A DNA stretch of 64,000 bases, taken from UBA9145 sp965212375 (GTDB lineage: Bacteria > Pseudomonadota > Gammaproteobacteria > Pseudomonadales > Pseudohongiellaceae). The stretch spans positions 1,116,001 to 1,180,000 of the forward strand of contig OZ243108.1 in NCBI GenBank assembly GCA_965212375.1, written 5' to 3'. Below, one piece after another: positions 9,699 through 18,541 of the stretch (within the stretch, counting starts at the first letter, position 1; the number at the start of each line of letters is the position of its first letter). A program made the translations under genes and the position numbers. The notes beneath the pieces were generated by a model that saw nothing but the letters and a program-made list of their open reading frames with translations, had not been told where the DNA came from and did no database searches.

Positions 9699-10619
9699 AT
9701 GTACAGGATGAATCATTTAAAACACCTCGAAGCCGAGGCCATCCACATTATTCGAGAAGTAGCGGCGAGTTTTGACAATCCATGTATCTTTTACTCCATC
9801 GGCAAAGACTCCACGGTATTGCTGCACCTGGCGCGCAAGGCCTTCTATCCGGCGGCCATGCCATTGCCGCTACTGCATATTGACACCACCTGGGAATTTC
9901 AGGACATGGCGCGGTTTCGTGACCGCCTGGTTGAGCAGTTAGGCCTGAAATTGATCGTGCACATCAATCAGGAAGCCCTGGACAAGGGTATTCACCCCGT
10001 TGAATCCGGTTCGGTCAAATACAATGACCACATGAAGACCATGGCGCTGAAGCAGGCTCTGGACACGTATCGCTTTGATGCCGGTATTGGCGGTGCGCGC
10101 CGCGATGAGGAAAAATCCCGCGCCAAAGAACGGGTGTTTTCTGTGCGCAGCAAACAGCATATCTGGGACCCCAAGAGCCAGCGTCCGGAGTTATGGAATC
10201 TCTACAACGGCCAAGTGGACAAGGGAGAGAGCGTACGGGTATTTCCGTTATCCAACTGGACGGAGCTTGATATCTGGCAGTACATCTACCTGGAAAAGAT
10301 AGACCTGGTACCGCTCTATCTGGCCAAGCCCAGACAGTCCTGGATAGATGCAAAAAGCGGTCAGATTTTCGCTCTGGACGATGAGCGCATGTTGCCTTAC
10401 CTGAGCAGTGAAGAAGCGGCGTCTCTAAAAGTTCGGCCGATTCGCTTTCGCACACTTGGCTGCTACCCGCAATCTGGCGCGGTGGCCAGTGAAGCCACGA
10501 CCCTGCCGGAAGTTATCCAGGAATTGCTGTTGTCAAAAAGCAGCGAACGCCAGGGCCGTACCATCGATACCGACCAGGTGGGATCGATGGAAAAGAAAAA
10601 GCGCGAAGGGTACTTTTAG
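9699..10619 (+). CDS. cysD: Sulfate adenylyltransferase subunit 2 (CysD)
   Basis: A 306-residue ATP-sulfurylase small subunit, which makes adenosine 5'-phosphosulfate from sulfate and ATP in the cytoplasm as a complex with the GTPase CysN. Characteristic blocks are HLEAEAIHIIREVAASF, the PP-loop YSIGKDSTVLLHLARKAF, PLLHIDTTWEF, GGARRDEEKSRAKERVFS, FPLSNWTELDIWQYI, RTLGCYPQSGAV and a terminal KKREGYF. The length is complete. Unusually, no cysN follows: a minus-strand gene begins 80 bases after the stop. ATG at 9708 is a possible alternative start; 9699 is kept because of the upstream AGGAG. CysN must be encoded elsewhere, or the gene pair has been split. Confidence 0.93.
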   Translation: MYRMNHLKHLEAEAIHIIREVAASFDNPCIFYSIGKDSTVLLHLARKAFYPAAMPLPLLHIDTTWEFQDMARFRDRLVEQLGLKLIVHINQEALDKGIHPVESGSVKYNDHMKTMALKQALDTYRFDAGIGGARRDEEKSRAKERVFSVRSKQHIWDPKSQRPELWNLYNGQVDKGESVRVFPLSNWTELDIWQYIYLEKIDLVPLYLAKPRQSWIDAKSGQIFALDDERMLPYLSSEEAASLKVRPIRFRTLGCYPQSGAVASEATTLPEVIQELLLSKSSERQGRTIDTDQVGSMEKKKREGYF

Positions 10620-10699
10620 GGAACCTCTGATCAAGTCTGGCGTTGTTCTGCTGGCTGCAGCTGTTCCTCCTTGAACAGTTGCGACCCTGAGCAGCCCGC

Positions 10700-11164
10700 C
10701 TAGCAAGTAGAAAGAAAATATTCCAGGCGCTTTAGCATGGGACCATTTTCATGCGACCGGCAGTCCCGCAGCGTGAGTTTGGCGCGGTTTTCAAAGCGCA
10801 GGTCGATTCGGTAGAGTCCGGCGAGCCAGCGGTAAGCCGATAGCCGAATTACCGGTGATGAGGATTTGATCAGACGGCACAGGGCCTGGAATACCAATTC
10901 GGTAGCTATGCTCCGGGCCGGTACATGCTCCAGGCTGGAGAGCAGAAACCAGAGGCGTACAGCGTCTTTCTGGTCAGCAAGGCCGGCCTCCAGTAGCGCC
11001 CGGGATTCCGCATCCAACTCGCCAGCACTGCGCAGCCGCGCCAGAAGTTCGGCTTCTTCATAATCGCCCCACAGTGCAGGACTTCTGGCTTCATCGGCGA
11101 CCGGGTCAGGGCCAGTCTGTTGTGTTGAGGAAGATTCGTTGGTCAAAATTTCGTGGTCGTTCAT
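10700..11164 (-). CDS. Hypothetical protein, last gene of the dab operon
   Basis: An unrecognised 154-residue soluble protein. The N-terminal 40 residues are polar and probably disordered; the rest is helix-rich with alternating Leu/Ala and charged residues (ELLARLRSAGELDAESRALL, then LWFLLSSLEHVPARSIATEL and VIRLSAYRWLAGLYRIDLRF), suggestive of an alpha-helical repeat or bundle. ATG at 11164 is chosen because a GGAG lies 9 bases upstream; an in-frame ATG at 11179 has no ribosome-binding site. It begins 20 bases after the stop of the usp gene, so it is probably co-transcribed with dabB-dabA-usp. Function is unknown; a regulatory or stress role can only be guessed from position. Confidence 0.6.
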   Translation of the reverse strand: MNDHEILTNESSSTQQTGPDPVADEARSPALWGDYEEAELLARLRSAGELDAESRALLEAGLADQKDAVRLWFLLSSLEHVPARSIATELVFQALCRLIKSSSPVIRLSAYRWLAGLYRIDLRFENRAKLTLRDCRSHENGPMLKRLEYFLSTC

Positions 11165-11183
11165 GCTCTGGGTCTCCATGAAT

Positions 11184-12155
11184 TCAAACGAGTGAGGATT
11201 GGGTGTCACGGGCAGCTGACGAAATCTGCAGCGGTGTGACAAAGTCTTTGGTTTTAACGGTTAGTACCGGGGTGTTTGTGACGGACAGCAAGGCTTCCGC
11301 GCTCATGCCAATGAGGATGCCCGGCACGATACTGGTGCCGATGGTGCCCATGACAATCAGGTCAGCTGCTATGTTTTCTGCCAGTCCATTAACTGTTTCA
11401 GCAACCGGCCCACGTAACAGGTGCGGGTAGAGTGTGAAGTCATGGTTTTCGGCGCTGATGTCTTCTACCAGCTGGTCAAACCACGCCTCGTGATCCTGCT
11501 CCTGGTCGCTGAGGTACGAATCCGCCTCGGCTGGCGTCAGATCGATTCGGTTATCGTCCAGCATGGCTTCACCGTAGGGCCGCCACGCATGTACCAGGTG
11601 TAACTCTCCGCCAGGCGTGATTAGCGCTGAGGCGGTGTCGAGCAGCGCTGACAGCAGCGAGTCCGTGCGTGAATTGGTCCCGCTGTAGTCCCGGTCAATG
11701 GCGACAACTATTTTGTCGGGCGAATGCTTGCAGCCGGGATGCAAACTCCACACTCGTCCTGGACACTTGCGCGCCAGGTGCATGCCAATAGGATTCAGGC
11801 CACGTTGGGACTGAAAATGTGTCGGATCACAGATATGCGCGATCAGGTCATAATCTTCCAGCGCGACCTGTTTCATGATGGCCAGGAACGGCTCGCCCAC
11901 CAGGATTGTTGTATTGATTGTCGCCCGGGCTTTGTGCTGTTCGCTTAGCGAGCGCAAGCTATCAAACGCGACCCGCCAGCCGAGTTCATGAAGCTTTGCC
12001 ATGGCAGGATGCGCATTCACCGACTCTGGAGGTTGGCTTATGACATGGCAAAGCGTCAGGGTCGCGCCATGGCGCTCTGCCAGTTCAACCACCGGGTCAA
12101 GGGCCTGGGCGTCGTTGGTTTCCGTATAGGCGAGAATTTTGTGGATCTGCTTCAC
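11184..12155 (-). CDS. Tandem-domain universal stress protein
   Basis: A 323-residue cytoplasmic protein with two UspA domains. The first begins HKILAYTETNDAQALDPVVE, the usual beta1-loop-alpha1 of Usp. The second begins near residue 155 (KIVVAIDRDY) and ends with DLIVMGTIGTSIVPGILIGM and ALLSVTNTPVLTV, close to the GxxGxxxxxxxG ATP-loop pattern. The overall layout resembles UspE-type proteins. The start is a GTG overlapping the dabA stop (GTGA), with GGGGAG 6 bases upstream, so translation is coupled to dabA. Usp genes beside dab operons may respond to carbon or energy stress, but that is inference. Confidence 0.85.
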   Translation of the reverse strand: MKQIHKILAYTETNDAQALDPVVELAERHGATLTLCHVISQPPESVNAHPAMAKLHELGWRVAFDSLRSLSEQHKARATINTTILVGEPFLAIMKQVALEDYDLIAHICDPTHFQSQRGLNPIGMHLARKCPGRVWSLHPGCKHSPDKIVVAIDRDYSGTNSRTDSLLSALLDTASALITPGGELHLVHAWRPYGEAMLDDNRIDLTPAEADSYLSDQEQDHEAWFDQLVEDISAENHDFTLYPHLLRGPVAETVNGLAENIAADLIVMGTIGTSIVPGILIGMSAEALLSVTNTPVLTVKTKDFVTPLQISSAARDTQSSLV

Positions 12156-14569
12156 TGGTTACTCCCCGGCTCCAGCCACTGCTCCCGGTACAGTTGATGG
12201 CAGCTGCCATCGTCGTTCAGCCGAAACAGATACAACCAGTCGTTATCAATCAGTTGCCTGACTACCTCATGGCGCTGATAAATTTCGGTAATGGCGTCAG
12301 CCGGCGCAGCGATGTAGACACTGAGCCTGAGCGGCAGGTGCATCCACCGGTCACCGTTGTGGATTGACTGCATGGGCAGTCCAATGCGCAGGTCCCCACC
12401 ATTGCCTTCGAATACGCCAATGTTGCCGCCTACCACGTTGTGCAGCACCTTGTTGCCGCTGCCGTAGCGCTCGTTGTCCACCACCGATGCGTTGTACTGC
12501 ATGTTGATCCAGTGGGTCACCACCATGGGTGCAGTCATGATCAGCTCGAGAACCGACAGGTCAGGGTCGTTTTGCCAGCTATAGTCGTGGAGAAAGGTTC
12601 GTCCCTCGAGGTCGATACCGCGAGTGCGCTCCCGGGGGGCAACGATGAAAGCGGCATTGCCCGCCAGGCCCCATTCCGGTCGTACCTGCGACCAGTCCCG
12701 GGCGCGTCTGATCAGGGTTTTTTCCAGCCCCGCATCGCTTGCAGACTCGAGACCGAGTTTTACGGCCCGCTCCCGGCGTGTATCGACACTGGCCTGCTTC
12801 AGCCAGGTGCTGATCCGGGCAGGAAGGGTTGTGCCGTCCGCGACCCTGAGCTCATCGGTGACGGTTTCATGAAGTGCGGCGACAAACCGGGTCTGCTCCG
12901 GGATAACTATGTCACGCTCGGCAAGGCCGCTGCGCACCACCTTGTCATTGAGCAGTGCCGCCAGCACCAGGGCATTGAATTCGCCTGACTGCCCGCCACA
13001 GGCACCGCAGTTCAGGGATGCCGCCTGGGGGTTATTGGGCGACTCGGCGCCGTGGCCCACCAGTAGCACGGAATCTGCGAAATTTTCCGTAAGACCCATG
13101 GCGTGCAAAATTCCAGCCGCCAGTTCGACTTGCTCTTCGAGGGCCAGCGGCTGCTGGTCCCTGGCCAGTTTCAGGTCTGATTTGTCGATGAGCGTGCTGG
13201 CTGGGTCACAACTGGCAGTCGGGTAAAAACTGTCGCGCAGCAGTTTCCAGAGGTAATACGGTCCGCTGGCTTCCACCAGGCTGAACATGGCAGCCGGAGA
13301 TTCGCCGGTTTTGGACCAACTGGTTTCCGATTGGTTGCGCGCTACTTGCTTGGCATTACCCGCCGCTCGTACTGACAGCGCTGGCGCCAATAGCCCGGGA
13401 AGCTGTGGCCGTGAAAAATTGGCATCCGTGGCCTGGTATTGAATCGGCAGGCCAAAGAAGCCGGCAAAGCCCCGGGTTTGTACCGATTCGTGCTGGGCTT
13501 CCAGATGACGACGCAGGACCTCGGAGCGAACGTCGATACAGAACACTGCCTGTAATGCGGGAGCATCCGTTTGTGGTTTCGCAACACTGTGCTCGCGCAG
13601 TTTGCCAGCGAGTTGCTGCTGGTAGGCGAGCTCTGCGGCAGTTTGCCATTGCCAGTTCTGTTGCTGGGCGTCACGATGCTCTTTTTCCAGGCGTTCCGGT
13701 ACCGCGATCTGCTGCTGCCAGTGCGACTGCAGGCGCCGGAAATCAGCGCCGCGATGTTCACGGGTAAACCGCCATAGCGCCAGTTCCCAGGCCATTCGAA
13801 TAGCCAATAGGTCCATCATCAGGTCGCTGCTGCGTTCCTTCAGCCTGGCCTGCCAGCGCAGATAGGCAATCCACGATGCCCAGCCATTAATGTCCAGCAG
13901 CAAGGCGTGGGCATAGGTCTCGGCTGCGACTTCCTGGAGTCCAAATTCGCCGCTGGCCTGACTCAACAGTGATTCCCGGCTGGCGGGCAAGTTGCTGAAC
14001 TGCTGGCGCAAACCCGGGGCTGCCATGAGTATGGCAACGCCGCGATCGCTGCGGATACATTCCAGCCAGTGCTGGTAAAGCGTGCCTGGAGCGGCATCGT
14101 CAGCAACCGGGCCGCCGCTGCGAAAGCTGTCGGCACAGAACTGGCTTATCTGGTGAATAATTTCTTCGTGCCAGGACATCTGATGAGCATCCCGGCCCTG
14201 GTCCAGCAGATCGCTGATGTTTAGCCAGTGGCTGAGCGACTCAGTGCCAGAGGTCTCGCTCCGGGTTGCCGCAAGGGAGTCCGCGCCGATTCTGGTGGCC
14301 GCTTTGGCCAGATGAAATTCGGAGATACCGGCCGCGCTGTCTTCGGCATAGGCAGCCGGGGAGAGATGGGCGCGGATATTGCCACGTGCCGCGAGTCTGG
14401 CTGCTACTTCCTGGTAGGTGAACTGTCTGAGTTCCCATAGCGGATTGACCGCAATCATCTGGTCCAGTGGCCAGGTGGGAGCAATAAAGTCACAAGCGTT
14501 GTTGAATGCCGCGTCTAGAGCCGGGCTCGGGGCAGCGCTGCTGGCCTGAATGGTCGCGTCGGCAGTCAT
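12152..14569 (-). CDS. dabA: Inorganic carbon transporter subunit DabA (DUF2309)
   Basis: An 805-residue cytoplasmic or peripheral membrane protein that, with DabB, forms an energy-coupled inorganic carbon pump thought to hydrate CO2 vectorially to bicarbonate. The sequence shows the beta-carbonic-anhydrase-like zinc site of the family: AVFCIDVRSE (Cys and Asp) near residue 343, and the block with GHGAESPNNP and LNCGACGG (His and Cys) near residues 505-525. The N-terminal IAPTWPLDQMIAVNPLWEL is also typical. The start overlaps the dabB stop (TAATG). Family identity is strong. The physiological role here, supplying carbon to anaplerotic CO2 fixation in a probably non-autotrophic phototroph, is inference; no RuBisCO gene is in the window. 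Confidence 0.92.
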   Translation of the reverse strand: MTADATIQASSAAPSPALDAAFNNACDFIAPTWPLDQMIAVNPLWELRQFTYQEVAARLAARGNIRAHLSPAAYAEDSAAGISEFHLAKAATRIGADSLAATRSETSGTESLSHWLNISDLLDQGRDAHQMSWHEEIIHQISQFCADSFRSGGPVADDAAPGTLYQHWLECIRSDRGVAILMAAPGLRQQFSNLPASRESLLSQASGEFGLQEVAAETYAHALLLDINGWASWIAYLRWQARLKERSSDLMMDLLAIRMAWELALWRFTREHRGADFRRLQSHWQQQIAVPERLEKEHRDAQQQNWQWQTAAELAYQQQLAGKLREHSVAKPQTDAPALQAVFCIDVRSEVLRRHLEAQHESVQTRGFAGFFGLPIQYQATDANFSRPQLPGLLAPALSVRAAGNAKQVARNQSETSWSKTGESPAAMFSLVEASGPYYLWKLLRDSFYPTASCDPASTLIDKSDLKLARDQQPLALEEQVELAAGILHAMGLTENFADSVLLVGHGAESPNNPQAASLNCGACGGQSGEFNALVLAALLNDKVVRSGLAERDIVIPEQTRFVAALHETVTDELRVADGTTLPARISTWLKQASVDTRRERAVKLGLESASDAGLEKTLIRRARDWSQVRPEWGLAGNAAFIVAPRERTRGIDLEGRTFLHDYSWQNDPDLSVLELIMTAPMVVTHWINMQYNASVVDNERYGSGNKVLHNVVGGNIGVFEGNGGDLRIGLPMQSIHNGDRWMHLPLRLSVYIAAPADAITEIYQRHEVVRQLIDNDWLYLFRLNDDGSCHQLYREQWLEPGSNQ

Positions 14570-16125
14570 TATTCAGCCTCCCAGATTGTGGCGCGCTTGG
14601 CCCGGGTGGGTAGCGGCATGGGAAGCTGCAATGGCCAGAGCTGCAGCGTCTTGCGTGTTACCCATTCGTCCAGGAACAGACCGGCATAAAGCCAGTTGCG
14701 CAGCACTTGAGCAGCAGCGGTCTGCGGGTATTGATGCAGGAAAAAGCGCAGGCCAATGAGCGCCGCAATCAGGGCCGACACCCAGACGTCCGCCAGAACG
14801 CTGACCGGCTGCAGAGCCGGGATTCCCATGACGCTGGCCATAAGATGTTTTTGTGCCAGGTAGGCTGCCAGCACCACCGAGAAGGCGACGGCAATCGACG
14901 GAATTCGTTTCTGGTTGATGCTGTCGTACTCCACCAGCACCACGGTCAGGAACGCGGTCAGCAGCAGCCAGGGGCTTATTGGTCCGCCCGGTGTCAGGAA
15001 CTGGGCGGCAAACACGCTGCAGGAGCCAGCGATGGCAAGGCTGAGCAACCAGCTTTGCACGCCGGGAGTGGTTTTTGGTGCCAGCTGCTGCTGGGTATGC
15101 TGCTGCACCACACTGCCAGAGCGCAGGAACAGGTAAGCTTTGTAACAGGCATGGGCCAGCAGGTGCAGCATGGCCAGTTCATAAAGACCAAGCGCACATT
15201 CCACCAGCATCAGGCCCATCTGGGCCACCGTTGACCAGGCGAGCTTGACCTTGATAGTGACCCGCGTGGTCATAATCAGGCTTGCCAGGGCGACCGATAG
15301 TCCGGCAACCACCAGTATCAAACCGCTGGCCAGGCTCGACGACGACAGCAGCGGGGCGAACAGGATCAGCAGATAGCCGCCGAGATTAACGACTCCGGCA
15401 TGGAGCAGGGCGGAAACCGGGGTGGGGGCTTCCACTACCTGGATCAGCCAGCCGTGCACCGGAAGCTGCGCACACTTGATAAGTGCCGCCAGGGCAATCA
15501 GGGCGATGGCCAGGTGCTCGCTCCAGGACAGCGCTGCGGGATAGGCAGCCAGAATGGTGCTGATTTGTGCGCTGCCGTGCTGCTGGAAGAGGAGGACGAA
15601 GGCAATCAACAGGGAGATCTCTGCCAGGCGGGCGAAGAGAAACTTCTTGTGCGCCGCCAGCGCCGCGCGCGGGCGATCCGGGTAGAACAGTAATAGCTCG
15701 TTGAGTGCCAGGCTCACTGCCAGCCACGCGGTCAGCAATACAAACAGGTTGTTGGTGATGGCCACGGTGGATACTGCCGCAAGCGTAAGATGCAACATGG
15801 TCGTGAATCGTGCCTGGCCGCGGTCACCCGCCAGATAGTTGCTTGAGAAGTTGCCGATGATCAGGCCGAGCAGGGCAACCAGAATCGCCAACAGGTAGCT
15901 GGCGGGGGCCGGGCTCAGGAACGCAGCCGCGCTTGCCGGGCCGCTGAATGTAAACGCTGCCAGCGCGCTGACCAGGGCGGCTCCCAGGCCGGCAGAGCTG
16001 AGCCAGAAGCTGGTCTGTGGCCGGTAGGACTGGCTGCAGCAGAAAGCCGCCGCCAGATGCAGGGCTGGCAGTGCGATTGGCAGGAACGAGAACAGGGTGG
16101 TGATAGTGATGGATGAATCGGTCAT
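14569..16125 (-). CDS. dabB: DabB, NuoL-like membrane subunit of the inorganic carbon pump
   Basis: A 518-residue integral membrane protein with about 13 hydrophobic helices, homologous to the proton-translocating NuoL/MrpA family (proton antiporter-M domain). Diagnostic segments include the CAQLPVHGWLIQVVEAPTPV loop, then SALLHAGVVNLGGYLLI and TIKVKLAWSTVAQMGLML. It is short for NuoL (about 610), which fits DabB, and it is followed directly by dabA rather than by other nuo genes. DabB is thought to pass cations to power DabA. ATG at 16125 has a GGGGAT about 9 bases upstream. It is the first gene of the operon and is divergent from a LysR-type regulator. Confidence 0.9.
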   Translation of the reverse strand: MTDSSITITTLFSFLPIALPALHLAAAFCCSQSYRPQTSFWLSSAGLGAALVSALAAFTFSGPASAAAFLSPAPASYLLAILVALLGLIIGNFSSNYLAGDRGQARFTTMLHLTLAAVSTVAITNNLFVLLTAWLAVSLALNELLLFYPDRPRAALAAHKKFLFARLAEISLLIAFVLLFQQHGSAQISTILAAYPAALSWSEHLAIALIALAALIKCAQLPVHGWLIQVVEAPTPVSALLHAGVVNLGGYLLILFAPLLSSSSLASGLILVVAGLSVALASLIMTTRVTIKVKLAWSTVAQMGLMLVECALGLYELAMLHLLAHACYKAYLFLRSGSVVQQHTQQQLAPKTTPGVQSWLLSLAIAGSCSVFAAQFLTPGGPISPWLLLTAFLTVVLVEYDSINQKRIPSIAVAFSVVLAAYLAQKHLMASVMGIPALQPVSVLADVWVSALIAALIGLRFFLHQYPQTAAAQVLRNWLYAGLFLDEWVTRKTLQLWPLQLPMPLPTRAKRATIWEAE

Positions 16126-16205
16126 GGATAAATCCCCGGGTTAATTTGGTAGCGGATTATGGGGAATGATTGACCATCCGTGAAATATATATAAAATGGT
16201 TTAAC

Positions 16206-16222
16206 GTTCTATATTACAGAAC
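16206..16222. promoter_or_regulatory. Candidate LysR-type operator between dabB and the regulator
   Basis: A perfect inverted repeat GTTCT-N7-AGAAC in the A/T-rich 126-base gap between divergent dabB and the LysR-type gene. It contains the T-N11-A core typical of LysR-family recognition sites. It lies 30 bases upstream of the regulator start, a usual autoregulatory position, and could also act on dabB. Confidence 0.55.
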
Positions 16223-16251
16223 TATTAATATCCCGCGGAGACAGCACCACC

Positions 16252-17145
16252 ATGGCCAGACTGAACTATGGGCATTTGTACTACTTCTGGCGGGTCGCCT
16301 CGGAAGGCAACCTGACCAAGGTAGCCAAGTCGATACCGGTGTCTCAGTCGGCATTGTCGTCACAGATCAAGCAGCTTGAGCAGTGGTCCGGAACCCAGCT
16401 TTTTGAGCGCCAGGGTCGCCGTCTTAATCTCACCAATGCCGGGCGACGGGTCATGGCCTATGCCAACGACATATTTGCCAAGGGGGAAGAACTGGAGTCG
16501 CTACTGCAGTCGGGAGCCGAGCCTGACACCCAGGTGCTGCAGATCGGCATGTTGACTACCCTGTCGCGCAACTTTATTGATGGCCTGCTGGCACCGCTGC
16601 AGAGTGAGGAATCCGTCAGTTTTAGTTTGCACGCCGACAGCCTGGCAGGATTACTGGATGGCCTGGCCCGGCATCAACTTGACGTGGCGTTGACTGATTT
16701 TGATGTGCGCGGCAGCGACAATCAGATCTGGCAAAGTCAGCTGATTGCGCGCTACCCGATCGCTATTATCGGGCCGGGTAGCAGCGCTCCCGAAGGCGCT
16801 TTTCCACAAGGCTATGAACACATGCGCTGGGTGGTACCCACCAGGGATCATGAAATACGTCGGGCGTTTGAGGGCTTCTGTTCGCGGATGGGCTTCACCC
16901 CGGCAATCAAGGCGGAAGCCAACGACATGGCCATGCTGCGCTTACTGGCGCGTAACAGCGGCGCCTTGGCGGTCCTGCCGCCAGTGGTCGTACGTGATGA
17001 GATTAATCAGGGGATACTCAAGGTGTGGGAAGAGCTGCCCAGTATCTCGGGTGATTTCTATGCGATCACTGTGCGCCGGGTGTATGAGTCGCCGGCACTG
17101 CGGGCCCTGCTCAATGCCGCCAGCAAGCAGTCGCTGGCGACCTGA
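16252..17145 (+). CDS. LysR-family transcriptional regulator, probable dab operon regulator
   Basis: A 297-residue regulator. The N-terminal winged helix-turn-helix is clear: LNYGHLYYFWRVASEGNLTK, then SQSALSSQIKQLEQWSGTQL and FERQGRRLNLTNAG. The LNY.HLYYF.. opening is shared with NhaR-like members. Residues about 95-290 form the LysR substrate-binding domain (VLQIGMLTTLSRNFIDGLLAPL, shown here only in part as VLQIGMLTTL). It is transcribed away from dabB across a 126-base gap containing a LysR-type palindrome, so regulation of dabBA is the likeliest role. The inducer is unknown; CO2- or bicarbonate-linked signals are possible. The product is cytoplasmic and likely tetrameric, as for the family. 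Confidence 0.88.
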   Translation: MARLNYGHLYYFWRVASEGNLTKVAKSIPVSQSALSSQIKQLEQWSGTQLFERQGRRLNLTNAGRRVMAYANDIFAKGEELESLLQSGAEPDTQVLQIGMLTTLSRNFIDGLLAPLQSEESVSFSLHADSLAGLLDGLARHQLDVALTDFDVRGSDNQIWQSQLIARYPIAIIGPGSSAPEGAFPQGYEHMRWVVPTRDHEIRRAFEGFCSRMGFTPAIKAEANDMAMLRLLARNSGALAVLPPVVVRDEINQGILKVWEELPSISGDFYAITVRRVYESPALRALLNAASKQSLAT

Positions 17146-17207
17146 CCGGGGGGCTCGACCCGGATTGCGGAGATTTTTGGACCTGCGGCGTTGCCCCGCT
17201 GCGGTGC

Positions 17208-17738
17208 TCAGCTTTCCGTGCCGGAGTCGCTGCCTGCCGGGCTTGCCCGCCGGATCATGTATACCGATGCGGCAAGGAACAGCGTAAGCACTGCAAGCAC
17301 CACCATTTCCGCCAGGAAGGCCTGGAACTCGGGACTTTCCAGATTCATGACCGAGGCGTGCTCGGCGGTAATGATCAACATGCGGCGCACCGAAGCGATG
17401 ATAGCGATAACCAGAAACGAGGTGACTTCCAGCCGTCGGGTGTGGGCGATGCGACGGACCGTAAAGGTCAACTCCGCCAACATGAGCACCAGTAGCAGCC
17501 GGTCCAGCAGGTGGATAACAGCGCCAGCGAAATCGCGTTCCTGCAATGCCGGCACCATGCCCAACAGCCCGCCCAGCAACAGACCTGCGGCTGACACCAT
17601 GAGAATATAGCCAGCCACCAGGTAGATGCCGCTTTCCCCGACTTCGAGCAGTCGCGCAGCGCGGCTGATGCCGCCTTCCAGTGGTGATGAAGGTTGCTGC
17701 CGGGTTGCTGATTGGGTATCGCTGTGTGTGTCTTTCAT
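17208..17738 (-). CDS. PsiE-family membrane protein
   Basis: A 176-residue inner-membrane protein with four hydrophobic segments and the PsiE (phosphate-starvation-inducible E) arrangement: a first helix YLVAGYILMVSAAGLLLGG, then LLDRLLLVLMLAELTFTVRR, VTSFLVIAIIASVRRMLI and LAVLTLFLAASVYMIRR. The charged IASVRR element after the third helix is typical. ATG at 17738 is chosen because GAGG stands just upstream and the ~25-residue N-terminal polar segment is then similar to relatives; an upstream in-frame ATG at 17828 would add 30 unconvincing residues. It converges on the LysR-type gene, 62 bases apart. Function of the family is not established; the name records phosphate-starvation induction of E. 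coli psiE. Confidence 0.75.
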   Translation of the reverse strand: MKDTHSDTQSATRQQPSSPLEGGISRAARLLEVGESGIYLVAGYILMVSAAGLLLGGLLGMVPALQERDFAGAVIHLLDRLLLVLMLAELTFTVRRIAHTRRLEVTSFLVIAIIASVRRMLIITAEHASVMNLESPEFQAFLAEMVVLAVLTLFLAASVYMIRRASPAGSDSGTES

Positions 17739-18434
17739 ATCCTCACTAATTGGTTTACATGATTTGTCGGGCGGCCAACCCGTGCTTGTTAAAGCGGTCA
17801 TCGCTATAACAGGCGCTACCGGACCCAACGCGCGAACCGGGAATTAGTTCGCCTGGCCAGGGTTTAACCTTTTCTGGCATGGTAACAAGTCACGGGGAAT
17901 TTCGCCGACGATTGGCCAATAGCGGTGTGCTCGCCGGGCAGGACCTGGCCGTTGGGCGAACTGCTCAATGGCGCTGAACGCAAGAAAAAGACCGTAGTTC
18001 AGGCACTGCTGTGCCACAGATTTCCCAATGAAAATACTCGATCAGCCCAGGTGCGGATGTTTCTTACTGTTTTCAGACATGAAACCTTGTTGTTCGGTAC
18101 ACGGTACAAACCAACGAAGCAGTGAACATGGACTCTTGCAAACAGCAAGGCGCACCGCTCGGAACCACTTCTCAACGCTGACAAGGGGCATGAAACTGTG
18201 GGACAGCAGTGGCTTTCCTGGGCTTTTCCGAAGTGAAGGAGCTTATGTTTAAACCCAGGATGCGCGTCGAGCCAGCGGGGCGGGAACTCCGCCGCCCTGC
18301 AGCCGTGCTCGAGGTCAGTGATTTGCATGGAAGTGATTTACAGGGCTATGTACACCACGCAATGGGCCTTCCAATTGCTCTTCCCATCTCATGGGTCTTG
18401 TCATTGCTAGTTCCCGCAAATCCGGGAACAACAT
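17739..18434. other. Long intergenic stretch without a supported gene
   Basis: About 700 bases between psiE and the acsF terminator. Frames up to about 110 codons are open on both strands, but they overlap one another, lack ribosome-binding sites and encode Cys/His/Arg-rich low-quality products. I see no tRNA, no mobile element ends and no tandem repeat. It marks the left border of the photosynthesis gene cluster. Confidence 0.5.
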
Positions 18435-18472
18435 AAAAAAAAGCCCGCCAGACGAAGTCTGGTGGGCTTTTT
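18435..18472 (-). terminator. Rho-independent terminator of the orf98-acsF operon
   Basis: Read on the minus strand, an 11-bp GC-rich stem (GCCCACCAGAC / GTCTGGCGGGC, with one A-C mismatch) closes a TTC loop and is followed by eight T residues. It begins 70 bases after the acsF stop. The plus strand also ends in a T-run of five, so weak bidirectional activity is possible. Confidence 0.9.
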
Positions 18473-18541
18473 GCTGCGGATCAGATGGTCTGGATGAGGC
18501 TGGCCCGACATCCGTCAGGCTCATCATCCACGCGCTGCCAA

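Noticed and set aside
17999..18328. A 109-codon minus-strand frame in the gap left of the acsF terminator
   Set aside because: No ribosome-binding site, unusual Cys/His-rich composition and competing frames on the other strand; treated as non-coding.
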